Both the position numbers and the translations under genes were made by a program. A stretch of 17,593 bases of DNA from Scatomorpha sp964535405 (lineage in GTDB: Bacteria > Bacillota > Clostridia > Oscillospirales > Oscillospiraceae): contig CAZHUG010000042.1 in assembly GCA_964535405.1 (NCBI GenBank), positions 1 through 17,593 on the forward strand, in the 5' to 3' direction. A model generated the notes under the pieces. The model was not told the origin of the DNA and searched no databases. It was given only the letters and a program-made list of their open reading frames with translations. This document shows, in pieces, positions 1 to 8,062 of this stretch (its first letter is position 1; every line of letters begins with the position of its first letter).

Positions 1-122
1 GGGCATTTTACAACCACGCCGCCGCCTGCCACATTTAGTTGGGTATTACTCAGCTTATGGCGGGCGGCGGCGTTATCCTTTTGGGCATGACGCTTGTGCC
101 TATGCTGTCCACACTGTTTTAA
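1..122 (+). pseudogene. 3' tail of a Maff2-family mobile element protein, apparently interrupted
   Basis: The frame ending at TAA 120-122 reads QLMAGGGVILLGMTLVPMLSTLF. This matches the C-terminal glycine-rich membrane segment of the small Maff2-family proteins that precede the VirB6-like gene in Tn1549/CTn-type ICEs. Its place directly upstream of the VirB6-like gene fits. The same frame is closed by TAG at 36-38, a few codons before the recognisable part, and neither other forward frame continues the family sequence. Either the gene is broken by a deletion or frameshift, or its 5' part diverges and lies outside the window. Function of Maff2 is unknown; a small membrane component of the transfer apparatus is the usual inference. 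Confidence 0.5.
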
Positions 123-131
123 GGGGGAGCT

Positions 132-998
132 ATGGGATTTCTCACCGACTGGATTACAGACTGGCTAAAGGGCCTTTTGATTGACGGTATTTTAGGCAAT
201 TTAGGCGGGCTTTTTGACAACGTGAACAACCAAGTCGGAGAGATTGCGACACAGGTGGGAACGACCCCGGCGGCATGGAACGCCGGGGTATTCTCGCTCA
301 TACGGCAGCTTTCCGAAACGGTTGTATTGCCTATCGCCGGGCTGATTTTAACCTTTGTGGCGACCTACGAGCTGATACAGCTAATCGTTGAAAAAAACAA
401 TTTGCACGACTTGGACACTTGGATATTTTTCAAGTGGGTGTTCAAAACCTTTGTCGCCATTATGATATTGTCCAACACATTCAACGCGGTGATGGCGGTG
501 TTTGATGTATCACAGCACGTTATACAGAACGCCGCCGGGCTGATAAGCGGCAGTACGGCGGTAACGCCCGGCATGATGGCAACACTGGAGGCCGAGCTTC
601 AGCTCATGGACATAGGGCCGCTTATTGGCCTGTGGCTCCAATCATTTTTAATACAAGTTGTTGTAGTGGCGATGAACATTGTTGTTTTCGTCATTGTATA
701 CGGCAGAATGATTGAGATATATTTGCTGTCCAGCTTGGCCCCGATACCCTTTGCCACGCTTTCAAACCGGGAGTTTGGGAGCATGGGGCAAAACTATTTC
801 AAAACCCTGTGCGCCGTGGGCTTTCAAGGCTTGCTGATGCTTGTATGCGTGGCGATTTACGCCATTCTTGTGCAAAGCATCGCCATCGGCGGCGACCCCA
901 TCGGCGCGATATGGAGTACCATCGGCTATACCGTTTTGCTGTGCTTCACCATGTTCAAGACCGGGAGCCTCGCAAAAGCAATTTTCGGGGCGCATTAG
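132..998 (+). CDS. VirB6/TrbL-like conjugal transfer membrane protein (CD1112-type)
   Basis: The 288-residue protein has an amphipathic N-terminus (MGFLTDWITDWLKGLL) followed by several long hydrophobic segments at roughly residues 60-85, 105-130, 170-205, 225-250 and 260-280. This is typical of the polytopic VirB6/TrbL channel protein of Gram-positive ICEs, where it forms the inner-membrane platform of the type IV secretion system. A GGGGGAG ribosome site lies just before ATG 132. It is the first complete gene of the transfer operon. Its stop is followed by a 25-bp palindrome and then the next gene. The family assignment rests on topology, length and position; the individual family name is a recognition call. 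Confidence 0.85.
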   Translation: MGFLTDWITDWLKGLLIDGILGNLGGLFDNVNNQVGEIATQVGTTPAAWNAGVFSLIRQLSETVVLPIAGLILTFVATYELIQLIVEKNNLHDLDTWIFFKWVFKTFVAIMILSNTFNAVMAVFDVSQHVIQNAAGLISGSTAVTPGMMATLEAELQLMDIGPLIGLWLQSFLIQVVVVAMNIVVFVIVYGRMIEIYLLSSLAPIPFATLSNREFGSMGQNYFKTLCAVGFQGLLMLVCVAIYAILVQSIAIGGDPIGAIWSTIGYTVLLCFTMFKTGSLAKAIFGAH

Positions 999-1009
999 GA
1001 TAGAGCGTA

Positions 1010-1034
1010 ACTTCGGGCCAAGTTGGCCCGAAGT
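1010..1034 (+). repeat. 25-bp palindrome, copy 1
   Basis: Arms ACTTCGGGCCAA and TTGGCCCGAAGT flank a central G. The copy lies between the VirB6-like stop (998) and the next gene, and abuts that gene's ribosome site GGAAAGGAG. As RNA it would form an 11-bp GC-rich hairpin with a 3-nt loop. Confidence 0.97.
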
Positions 1035-1050
1035 GGAAAGGAGTTTTCCG

Positions 1051-1449
1051 ATGTACCAACAGCCGGAACAATCGCCGTGGGGCAAGGTGCAGACCTGTGA
1101 CACCCTCTGCCCCGGCGTGTTTCTTGTAAGTACCGCCAGCCACGGCGGCACGATGATTGCAAAGGATATGGCGGCGGCGCTTTCGCCCGCCGCCCGGAAG
1201 TGCGGCTTTAAGCAGGGCGGCTACCTTTGTTTTGAGGAAGACAGCCAAGAAAGCGTTGCCCTGCGGGAACTGCTGGACAAAAAGCTGTGGGCCATTCCCG
1301 ACCGGGTAAAGGACAAGGCGGCGTTTGAGGAAAATATCAACCAATCTGTTAGGGAGTACCACCCGGACTATTGGCGGGTGCGGCAATCCGGGCTTGAAAA
1401 GGCCCCGCCCCCGCAGGAACAGCACACGGCCCACAACGCCGAGAGATAA
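1051..1449 (+). CDS. Small ICE protein, DUF7007-like
   Basis: The 132-residue soluble protein begins MYQQPEQSPWGKVQTCDTLC and contains VSTASHGGTMI, then an FEEDSQE segment. It resembles the short 'PWG..V.....G...VST.SHGG' proteins of mobile elements that are annotated as DUF7007; I am only moderately sure of that name. No catalytic function is evident. The GGAAAGGAG ribosome site ends 7 nt before ATG 1051, which fixes the start. The C-terminus is charged and proline-rich. It sits between the VirB6-like gene and prgI, with a palindrome copy on each side, so its translation signals are separated from both neighbours by potential hairpins. Confidence 0.7.
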   Translation: MYQQPEQSPWGKVQTCDTLCPGVFLVSTASHGGTMIAKDMAAALSPAARKCGFKQGGYLCFEEDSQESVALRELLDKKLWAIPDRVKDKAAFEENINQSVREYHPDYWRVRQSGLEKAPPPQEQHTAHNAER

Positions 1450-1452
1450 GCC

Positions 1453-1477
1453 ACTTCGGGCCAAGTTGGCCCGAAGT
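1453..1477 (+). repeat. 25-bp palindrome, copy 2
   Basis: Perfect copy with central G, 3 nt after the TAA at 1447-1449 and directly before the GGAAAGGAGG ribosome site of the PrgI gene. Confidence 0.97.
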
Positions 1478-1496
1478 CGGAAAGGAGGATTTTCTA

Positions 1497-1889
1497 TTGG
1501 CCTATGTAAGCGTACCCAACGATTTATCAAAGGTAAAAACCAAAATGGCGCTCAACCTCACCAAACGCCAGCTTATTTGTTTTGGCGCGGCGGCGGTTAT
1601 CGGCGTACCGGCCTATCTTTTCACCCGCTCGGCAATCGGCGGCACGGCGGCGATGATTTTAATGCTTGTGCTGATGCTCCCCTGTTTTTTCTTCGCCATG
1701 TATGAGCGTGACGGTTTACCCTTTGAAAAGGTTTTGCGGAACATCGTCCGCGCCAAGTTTCTGTGGCCGGGAACCCGGCCCTACCAAACGCAAAACATCT
1801 ATGCCTATTTGAGCAATCCGCGAAAGGAGGCGATACAGCTTGCCACAGACAAAAAAGCGCCCCATTCCCGCAAAAAGCCGGGCGCGTAA
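1497..1889 (+). CDS. prgI: PrgI-family conjugation membrane protein
   Basis: The 130-residue protein begins MAYVSVPNDLSKVKTKMALNLTKRQ. The VPxDLxKVKTK start and two following hydrophobic helices (about residues 25-42 and 49-69) are the signature of PrgI, a small membrane protein that accompanies VirB4 in Gram-positive type IV secretion and is thought to help build the inner-membrane complex. The start is TTG 1497, set by GGAAAGGAGG about 8 nt upstream. Its last 50 nt overlap the virB4 start in another frame, implying translational coupling. Confidence 0.9.
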   Translation: MAYVSVPNDLSKVKTKMALNLTKRQLICFGAAAVIGVPAYLFTRSAIGGTAAMILMLVLMLPCFFFAMYERDGLPFEKVLRNIVRAKFLWPGTRPYQTQNIYAYLSNPRKEAIQLATDKKAPHSRKKPGA

Positions 1890-4209
1890 AAAGCGCGGGC
1901 CGCAGACCGCACAGCAGACCATACCCTACCGCGAAATGCTGCAAGACGGTATCTGCAAGGTGCGGGAGGGCTACTACACAAAGACCCTCGCTTATGAGGA
2001 TATAAACTACGCCGTGGCTTCATCGGACGACCAAAGCACCATTTTTGACGGTTACTGTTCTTTCCTCAACTACTTTGACGCGGCTCTGCCGTTTCAGCTT
2101 TCCTTTATCAACCACCGCTCCCGGCCCGAAAACAAGTACAGTGTGAACATACCGCCGCAACAGGACGATTTTAACAGCATACGCGGCGAGTTTACCGACA
2201 TGGTGAAAAATCAGATTGCGCGGAGCAACAACGGCATTGTCCGCTCAAAATACATTACCTTTGGCATAGGCGCGGACGGTATCGGCACAGCCCGGCCCCG
2301 CTTAGAGCGTATCGAGGCCGACATTATGGGCAACTTCAAGCGGCTCGGCGTACAGTCGGCGGCGCTCAATGGCCGGGAGCGGCTGGAAGTGATACACGGC
2401 CAGCTTCACCCCGGAGGCCGGGAGCCGTTTCGGTTTTCGTGGGATATGATACCCAAAACCGGGATGGGAACCAAAGACTTCATTGCCCCCACTTCCTTTG
2501 ATTTCCGGCAAAGCCGCGCTTTCCGTGTCGGGCAGACATGGGGCGCGGCCACCTATATGCAGATTATGGCCTCCGAGCTTTCCGACAAGTTATTGGCCGA
2601 GCTGCTGGAAGTGGACGCGGAAATGACCATCACCCTGCACGTTCAGACAGTAGACCAGGCCAAAGCCATTAAAACGGTAAAGGCCAAAATGACCGACATT
2701 GATAAAATGAAAATGGACGAGCAGAAAAAAGCGGTTCGGAGCGGGTACGATATGGATATTTTGCCGCCCGACCTGCTCACCTACTCAAAGGACGCGGCGG
2801 CGCTCTTGGCCGATTTGCAGAGCCGCAACGAGCGAATGTTTTTGCTCACGTTCCTTGTGGTAAACACGGCCCCCACCCGCCAGCAGTTGGAAAACGACAT
2901 TTTCACGGTTTCAGGCATTACCCAAAAATACAACTGCTTTTTGAAACGGCTGGACTTCCAACAGGAGCAGGGCTTTATGAGCAGCTTGCCGCTCGGCTAC
3001 AACGGTATTGAGATACAACGCGGCATGACAACAAGCTCAACCGCCATCTTTGTGCCATTTGTGACGCAGGAGCTACGCATGGCCGGGCAATCCCTGTACT
3101 ATGGCATGAACGCCCTTTCCCACAACATCATCATGGCCGACAGGAAAAAGCTAAAGGCCAGCAACGGCCTCTATCTTGGCTCGACCGGCTCCGGCAAGAG
3201 CTTTGCCGCCAAGCGGGAGTTAATCAATGTTTTCCTTGCGACAAAGGATAGGATAATCATTGTAGACCCGATGGGGGAATATGCCCCGCTTGTGCGGCGG
3301 CTCGGCGGCCAAGTGCTGGAGCTTGCGCCGGACAGTCCGCTTGGCAACTACATCAACCCGATGGACATACAAATGAGTATGGCAGACGAGGACAGCCCGC
3401 TTTCAATGAAAGCGGATTTTTTATTGTCCTTGTGCGAGCTGATACTCGGCGGCAAGGACGGACTGCAACCCATAGAGCGGACAGTGATTGACCGCTGTGT
3501 GCGCCTTGTCTACCGTGAAATCGCGCTCGGTATCGGGAGCGGCGAAATGCCTTTGCTCCAAGACCTGTACGAAACACTGTGCCAGCAGCCGGAGCCGGAG
3601 GCCCGGCGCGTGGCAACCGCGCTGGAGCTTTACTGCACAGGCTCGCTCAACCTGTTCAACCACCATACCAATGTGAGCCTTGATAAACGCGTGGTGTGCA
3701 TTGTGCTAAAGGGCATGGGCGAGAACTTACGGAAAATCGCCATGCACATCACCAACGAGCTTGTGACACAGGCAGTCAATACCAATTTCACAAACGGCCT
3801 CGCTACTTGGTGCTATTTTGACGAGTTTCATATTTTGTTGCAGGACGCATTGAGCGCGGGATATTTCGTGCGCGTGTGGAAAATGCTCCGCAAAAAAGGC
3901 TGTGTGCCGAGCGCATTAACCCAAAATGTGAAAGACCTGTTGGCCAGCCGCGAAGTTGAAAACATACTGGAAAACAGTGATTTTATGATACTGCTTTCAC
4001 AGGCGCAGGGCGACAGGGCCATTCTTGCCAAACAGCTTGGCATATCCGAACATCAGCTTTCGTATATCGCCCACAGCAATTCCGGCGAGGGCCTTTTGTT
4101 CTACGGCAACACCACCATTCCCTTTGTAGACCGTTTCCCCCGTGGTGAGATTTACAATCTGCTCACGACCCGCCCGGAGGACTTAGCGAGGGAGGCGCAA
4201 AATGAGTGA
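1840..4209 (+). CDS. virB4: VirB4-like conjugation ATPase
   Basis: The 789-residue ATPase powers assembly of and transport through the conjugative channel at the membrane. Walker A is GSTGSGKS at residues 447-454. A hydrophobic-aspartate strand RIIIVDPMGEY follows, and the Walker B-like CYFDEFH lies at 658-664. The N-terminal 350 residues match the non-ATPase half of VirB4/TrbE proteins. The start is TTG 1840, chosen because AAAGGAGG sits about 9 nt upstream; it overlaps prgI. The stop (TGA 4207-4209) overlaps the next gene's ATG (4202), so the two are coupled. Unlike most genes around it, it contains no palindrome copy. Confidence 0.95.
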   Translation: MPQTKKRPIPAKSRARKKRGPQTAQQTIPYREMLQDGICKVREGYYTKTLAYEDINYAVASSDDQSTIFDGYCSFLNYFDAALPFQLSFINHRSRPENKYSVNIPPQQDDFNSIRGEFTDMVKNQIARSNNGIVRSKYITFGIGADGIGTARPRLERIEADIMGNFKRLGVQSAALNGRERLEVIHGQLHPGGREPFRFSWDMIPKTGMGTKDFIAPTSFDFRQSRAFRVGQTWGAATYMQIMASELSDKLLAELLEVDAEMTITLHVQTVDQAKAIKTVKAKMTDIDKMKMDEQKKAVRSGYDMDILPPDLLTYSKDAAALLADLQSRNERMFLLTFLVVNTAPTRQQLENDIFTVSGITQKYNCFLKRLDFQQEQGFMSSLPLGYNGIEIQRGMTTSSTAIFVPFVTQELRMAGQSLYYGMNALSHNIIMADRKKLKASNGLYLGSTGSGKSFAAKRELINVFLATKDRIIIVDPMGEYAPLVRRLGGQVLELAPDSPLGNYINPMDIQMSMADEDSPLSMKADFLLSLCELILGGKDGLQPIERTVIDRCVRLVYREIALGIGSGEMPLLQDLYETLCQQPEPEARRVATALELYCTGSLNLFNHHTNVSLDKRVVCIVLKGMGENLRKIAMHITNELVTQAVNTNFTNGLATWCYFDEFHILLQDALSAGYFVRVWKMLRKKGCVPSALTQNVKDLLASREVENILENSDFMILLSQAQGDRAILAKQLGISEHQLSYIAHSNSGEGLLFYGNTTIPFVDRFPRGEIYNLLTTRPEDLAREAQNE

Positions 4210-6493
4210 GAGGGGCCGCTTGCGGTTTGAGAGCGAGGAACAGGCGGCGGCAACTTCGGGCCAAGTTGGCCCGAAGTCAAAACCCGGCACAAAGGGCCGG
4301 GCGCGGTTAGAGGATACGCCGCCGATCTCCGAGCCTCCGGGCGCTTCGCCTGTGGAGGGCGCTCCCGCAACTTCGGGCCATGTTGGCCCGAAGTCGGGCG
4401 GCAAATACCGCCAGCACAGTGAACAGGCCCGGCCCTCCGAGCGGTTACGGCGTGAGGGGGAGCCGCCGCCCGATGGCGGGGCCGCTCCCCGTGATGGCCC
4501 CACCGACAAAAAGGCGGCGCGGGAGGGCAAGCGGTTTGAGAAATCCGGCCAGCGTGTGAAAAAGACCGGGGCCAAGCTGGGCAAGGCCAAAGGCAAATTA
4601 GCCGCGCAGAAACCGCCCAAAAAACCCGGCCCCACTAAGGCCATAGGCAAGGCGGCGAAGTTTGAGGCATGGCGGTATGCTCATGGCAAAATCCATCAAG
4701 TGGAGCATGAAAATGTGGGCATTGAGGCCGCGCACAAAACCGAGCTTGCCGGGGAAAAGGTTGTCCGGGGCGGTACACGCTTGATTAAGCGGCGTATCCG
4801 CACCCGCCCGGCCCGGCGCGTCCGCAAGTGGGAAAAGAAAAATGTCAAGGCGCGGGCCGACCATACCTTTCGCCAGATGGCGCAGGAACACCCGGAGCTA
4901 AAGAAAAACGCCCTTTCCCGCTTTTTCCAAAAACAACGTATCAAAAAGCAGTACACCAAACAGGCCAAGCAAGCCGCGAAACAGGGCGCAAAGGCGGCGA
5001 AGAAAACAGCCGTTACCACAGAGAAAATCGCCGCCGCCGTTTGGGGCTTTATCAAGCGCAACCCAAAGGTTTTTTTGATTGTTGTCGCGGTTTTTTTGAT
5101 TATCGTTATCCTGCAATCTTGCATGGCGGCAATGCTATCCATCGGCAACGGTGTGATGGGCGCTGTGGGCGGCACTTCCTATCTTGCCGAGGACGCGGAC
5201 ATTGACCGGGCCGAGCTTGCCTATACCGAGTGGGAAACGGATTTACAGCTTGAAATTAACAACGCCGAGCGCACCTATCCCAATTATGACGAGTACCGCT
5301 ACAACGTGGCCGACATTTCGCACAACCCCTATGAGCTGATGGCCTTTTTGACCGCCGTGTATGATGATTTTTTGTATTCCGATGTACAGGGCGTTTTACA
5401 GCAGATTTTCAACGAGCAGTACACATTGACTTTCACCGAGGAAATCGAGGTGCGTTACCGAACCGAAAGCCGCACCGACACATGGACAGACCCGGAAACG
5501 GGCGAGGAATACAGCGATACCTATGATGTGGAGGTGCCGTACAACTACTATATTCTCAACATCAGCCTGACCGCCCGCTCTTTTTCCGATGTGGTTTTTA
5601 ACCGCTTGAACGCGGAGCAGAGGGAGCGGTTTCAAGTTTACATGATTACCAAAGGCAACCGCCAATACCTGCAAAGCCCTTTCGGTGAAACAAACTGGCT
5701 CCCTTATGTGACGAGCTACTACGGCTACCGCGTCCACCCCATAAGCGGCGCAAAGGACTACCACAAGGCGGCGGATATTGCCATGCCGCAGGGTACGGAC
5801 ATACTGGCCGGACAGGACGGAACGGTGACGACCGCCGCCTATGACAGCAGCTACGGTTATTATGTGGTGCTGGATGATGGCGAGGGCCTTGTGAGCAAAT
5901 ATGCCCATTGCTCGGTTTTGCTTGTGAACGCCGGGCAGACGGTAAAGGCCGGGGATGTAATCGCCCGCGTGGGCAGTACCGGGAGCAGCACCGGGCCGCA
6001 TTTGCACTTGGAAATCATCAAGGACGGACAATATCTGAACCCGCTCTACTTCGCCGTTACCAATGATTATGGGCAAGGCCCCACCTACGGCGACCCCGGC
6101 ACCGCTATGAGTGATGGGAGCTATGCTGCCCTGCTGGAATGGGCCGAACTGTATTTAGGCTACCCCTATGTTTGGGGCGGCTCGTCACCGTCCACATCGT
6201 TTGACTGCTCCGGCTATATCTGCTGGATTATCAATCAATCCGGCGTGGGGAGCGTGGGCCGCACCACGGCGCAGGGATTGTATAACCTGTGTACGCCTGT
6301 GAGCGCCGCAGACGCAAAGCCGGGCGACCTCATTTTCTTTACAGGCACCTACTCCACGCCGAGCGCCTGTTCCCATGTGGGCCTGTATGTGGGCGGGGGC
6401 CGGATGATACATTGCGGCGACCCCATTTCTTACGCAAGTATCAATACAAGCTACTGGCAAAGCCACTTTTACAGCTTTGGGCGTCTGCCATGA
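4202..6493 (+). CDS. Bifunctional M23 + NlpC/P60 cell-wall hydrolase of the transfer machine
   Basis: The 763-residue protein should open peptidoglycan for the conjugation channel, the role VirB1 plays in Gram-negatives. Residues 1-280 are low-complexity, highly basic and presumably cytoplasmic. A membrane helix lies near 290-310 (VFLIVVAVFLIIVIL). An M23/LytM domain covers about 490-620, with zinc ligands H521, D525 and H602 (HKAAD; HLHLE at 600-604). An NlpC/P60 domain covers about 645-763, with catalytic C669 (FDCSGY) and H725 (SHVGLYVG). M23 usually has HxGxD; here the glycine is alanine. Two palindrome copies are read in frame as TSGQVGPK (18-25) and TSGHVGPK (57-64). The GGGAGG ribosome site precedes ATG 4202, which overlaps the virB4 stop. 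Confidence 0.93.
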   Translation: MSERGRLRFESEEQAAATSGQVGPKSKPGTKGRARLEDTPPISEPPGASPVEGAPATSGHVGPKSGGKYRQHSEQARPSERLRREGEPPPDGGAAPRDGPTDKKAAREGKRFEKSGQRVKKTGAKLGKAKGKLAAQKPPKKPGPTKAIGKAAKFEAWRYAHGKIHQVEHENVGIEAAHKTELAGEKVVRGGTRLIKRRIRTRPARRVRKWEKKNVKARADHTFRQMAQEHPELKKNALSRFFQKQRIKKQYTKQAKQAAKQGAKAAKKTAVTTEKIAAAVWGFIKRNPKVFLIVVAVFLIIVILQSCMAAMLSIGNGVMGAVGGTSYLAEDADIDRAELAYTEWETDLQLEINNAERTYPNYDEYRYNVADISHNPYELMAFLTAVYDDFLYSDVQGVLQQIFNEQYTLTFTEEIEVRYRTESRTDTWTDPETGEEYSDTYDVEVPYNYYILNISLTARSFSDVVFNRLNAEQRERFQVYMITKGNRQYLQSPFGETNWLPYVTSYYGYRVHPISGAKDYHKAADIAMPQGTDILAGQDGTVTTAAYDSSYGYYVVLDDGEGLVSKYAHCSVLLVNAGQTVKAGDVIARVGSTGSSTGPHLHLEIIKDGQYLNPLYFAVTNDYGQGPTYGDPGTAMSDGSYAALLEWAELYLGYPYVWGGSSPSTSFDCSGYICWIINQSGVGSVGRTTAQGLYNLCTPVSAADAKPGDLIFFTGTYSTPSACSHVGLYVGGGRMIHCGDPISYASINTSYWQSHFYSFGRLP
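4253..4277 (+). repeat. 25-bp palindrome, copy 3 (intragenic)
   Basis: Perfect copy with central G inside the hydrolase gene, translated as TSGQVGPK in its disordered N-terminus. Confidence 0.97.
4370..4394 (+). repeat. 25-bp palindrome, copy 4 (intragenic, TGT centre)
   Basis: Arms as in the other copies but with centre ATGTT instead of AAGTT. It is translated in the same frame as copy 3 (TSGHVGPK), 117 bp downstream. Confidence 0.95.
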
Positions 6494-6510
6494 CAAAGGA
6501 GTGATATTTT

Positions 6511-6792
6511 TTGAACGCAAAAATCGAGCGCGTGGGCAAGGATATTCAGAAAACAAAGGATAAAATATCCGAGTTTCAATCCCGCTTGCGCGAACTGGAA
6601 AAGCAAAAGACCGAGCTTGAAAACATGGAGATTGTGGACGCGGTGCGCGGCATGGATATTTCCCTTGCCGACCTCGCCGCCCTGCTGAAAGCCACAAAAT
6701 CGGGCGGCGCGACTTCGGTCCAAGTTGGCCCGAAGTTGGCACAGCCCGCCGAACCCGACACAGAATTGGAGGACAGCGACAATGAAGAATAA
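6511..6792 (+). CDS. DUF4315-family small coiled-coil protein
   Basis: The 93-residue protein begins MNAKIERVGKDIQKTKDKISEFQSRLRELEKQK. Residues 5-45 form a heptad-rich coiled coil, and the motif ISLADLAALLKA follows. This is the DUF4315 pattern found between the cell-wall hydrolase and the DUF4366 protein in Tn1549/CTn elements; its role is unknown. The start is TTG 6511, after AAAGGAGTG about 7 nt upstream. A palindrome copy is translated at residues 68-75 (TSVQVGPK), followed by an acidic tail. The 3' end overlaps the next gene. Confidence 0.85.
   Translation: MNAKIERVGKDIQKTKDKISEFQSRLRELEKQKTELENMEIVDAVRGMDISLADLAALLKATKSGGATSVQVGPKLAQPAEPDTELEDSDNEE
6712..6736 (+). repeat. 25-bp palindrome, copy 5 (intragenic, one mismatch)
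   Basis: The left arm reads ACTTCGGTCCAA; one T for G breaks the symmetry. The right arm is intact. It is translated in the same frame as copies 3 and 4. Confidence 0.92.
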
Positions 6793-7498
6793 GAAAAAGC
6801 GAATACTGACCTTGATGTTCGCCGTTATGCTTTGCATGGCGGCGTTTCCTTTGACCGCCTATGCTGGCGGCGGAGAGAGTGAGCCGGAGGAACCGCCCGC
6901 CGAAACGGTGGAGGCCATACCCGAACCCGCAGCCGAGCCGAACCCCTTTACCCCGGCGGGTACAGGTACGGTTATCGACAACGCCACGGACGCGGACGGA
7001 AAAGAGTTTTACACGATTATGACCCCAAGCGAAAATGTGTTTTATCTTATCATCGACCGCCAGCGCGAAACGGAAAATGTGTATTTTCTCAACGCCGTGA
7101 CCGAGGCTGATTTGCTGGCCCTTGCCGAGCCTTCGCCCGACACAGGCGGCGAGAGCGCCATTCCCGGCGGTACGGCGGAACTGGAGTCAACACCCGCGCC
7201 TGACCCTGCCCCCGAACCCACGCCAGAGCCGGAGCCGGAAAAAGGCGGCAACATGGGCATGGTGATTATTCTTGTCCTTGTGGTGCTGGGCGGCGGCGGG
7301 GCCGCTTACTACTTCAAGATTTACCGCCCCAAGCAAGAGCAGGCCGACATTGGCGAGGATTATGAGGAATATGAGGCCAATGATTATGATGCCGATGATG
7401 AAGCGCCATATCCGGGTGACGAGGACGCGCCGCCGTGGGATGACGAGGACGAGGCCCGCGAGGGCTACGAAACCACCGGGGAGGGCGAGGACGCATGA
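6782..7498 (+). CDS. DUF4366-like (CD1107-type) secreted/membrane mobile element protein
   Basis: The 238-residue protein has a clear signal peptide (basic MKNKKKR, hydrophobic core, TAYA-type cleavage near residue 28). A proline/glutamate-rich linker follows, then a compact domain containing GTVIDNATDADGKEFYTI and NVFYLIIDRQ. A second Pro-rich linker leads to a membrane helix (MGMVIILVLVVLGGGGAAYYF) and a strongly acidic cytoplasmic tail. This matches the DUF4366 proteins of clostridial ICEs, presumed envelope-spanning parts of the transfer apparatus. GGAGG about 9 nt upstream selects ATG 6782, 11 nt inside the DUF4315 gene. Confidence 0.87.
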   Translation: MKNKKKRILTLMFAVMLCMAAFPLTAYAGGGESEPEEPPAETVEAIPEPAAEPNPFTPAGTGTVIDNATDADGKEFYTIMTPSENVFYLIIDRQRETENVYFLNAVTEADLLALAEPSPDTGGESAIPGGTAELESTPAPDPAPEPTPEPEPEKGGNMGMVIILVLVVLGGGGAAYYFKIYRPKQEQADIGEDYEEYEANDYDADDEAPYPGDEDAPPWDDEDEAREGYETTGEGEDA

Positions 7499-7710
7499 AC
7501 TTTACCGACAGCCCCTTTGAAAAAATGATGAAGCAAGTACCGCGCGCTCCGCGCCCGGCCCCATGCAAGCCACCCGCAGGATCGGCTTGCATGGGATGCT
7601 CCTATTGGCGGGGCGTAGCCTGTGTGGGAACGTGCTACCGCAATTTGACGCTCTATGCAACTTCGGGCCAAGTTGGCCCGAAGTTGGCGGGAGGCCGGGC
7701 CAGTGGATAG
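7495..7710 (+). CDS. Small Cys-containing ICE protein, unknown function
   Basis: The 71-residue product begins MNFTDSPFEKMMKQVPR and contains a proline-rich stretch then CMGCSYWRGVACVGTC. The four cysteines in a CxxC...C...C pattern suggest a small metal-binding or disulphide knuckle. ATG 7495 overlaps the TGA of the upstream gene, and the same arrangement is common in Tn1549-type operons. A palindrome copy encodes residues 56-63 (TSGQVGPK), close to the C-terminus, and precedes the ribosome site of the next gene. No function can be assigned. Confidence 0.7.
   Translation: MNFTDSPFEKMMKQVPRAPRPAPCKPPAGSACMGCSYWRGVACVGTCYRNLTLYATSGQVGPKLAGGRASG
7660..7684 (+). repeat. 25-bp palindrome, copy 6 (intragenic)
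   Basis: Perfect copy with central G near the 3' end of the 7495-7710 gene, again in the TSGQVGPK frame. It lies immediately 5' of the GGGAGG ribosome site of the next gene. Confidence 0.97.
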
Positions 7711-8062
7711 CCGGGAGCTGACCCGCGCCGAGAGGGCGGCAATCCGCAAGCTGGTCACAGGTATGTGCGCCAACTATGACAGCGAATACGGTTGTCTGCC
7801 GCTCGACTGTGGGTGCTATATGCTCGGCAAGTGGTGGACAGGGGCCTACTGCAAGTATTTTCAAAACGCGGTGCTGCCCCTCGACCCGGTGTTGGAGGCC
7901 ACACTCACAGGCCGGAAGGCCCCCGAACTGGACACTTGCGCCGCCTGTGGCAAGCCCTTTGTGCCGCAGGGCAAACAGGCGTATTGCTCCCCGGCCTGTG
8001 CCAGCGTTGCCCGGCGAAAACGGCAGCGCGAGTACATGAGGAAAAAGAGGGCCGACTGTTAG
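7703..8062 (+). CDS. Cysteine-rich VLP-type protein
   Basis: The 119-residue protein begins (GTG start) VDSRELTRAERAAIRKLVTGMCANYD. It then has a cysteine cluster (CLPLDCGCYML), the segment NAVLPLDPVLEA that names the Cys-rich VLP family, and a C-terminal zinc knuckle CAACGKPFVPQ...YCSPACA followed by basic residues. The family is restricted to mobile elements of Firmicutes; the knuckle and basic tail suggest nucleic-acid binding, but this is inference. GTG 7703 is chosen because GGGAGG lies 8 nt upstream; it overlaps the preceding gene's stop. The stop codon lies inside the left arm of a long inverted repeat. Confidence 0.85.
   Translation: MDSRELTRAERAAIRKLVTGMCANYDSEYGCLPLDCGCYMLGKWWTGAYCKYFQNAVLPLDPVLEATLTGRKAPELDTCAACGKPFVPQGKQAYCSPACASVARRKRQREYMRKKRADC

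Noticed and set aside
1010..1034. The palindromes as Rho-independent terminators
   Set aside because: No U-run follows; copies lie inside translated genes and immediately before ribosome sites within one operon.
955..1530. Long minus-strand ORF opposite the 1051-1449 gene, and similar long antisense ORFs elsewhere
   Set aside because: They are high-GC shadows of genes with good ribosome sites; their apparent motifs (LRANLARS, FGPTWPEV) are palindrome translations.
6725..6781. Upstream start for the DUF4366-like protein at 6725
   Set aside because: It would begin inside palindrome copy 5 and precede a clear signal peptide; ATG 6782 has GGAGG at the right distance.
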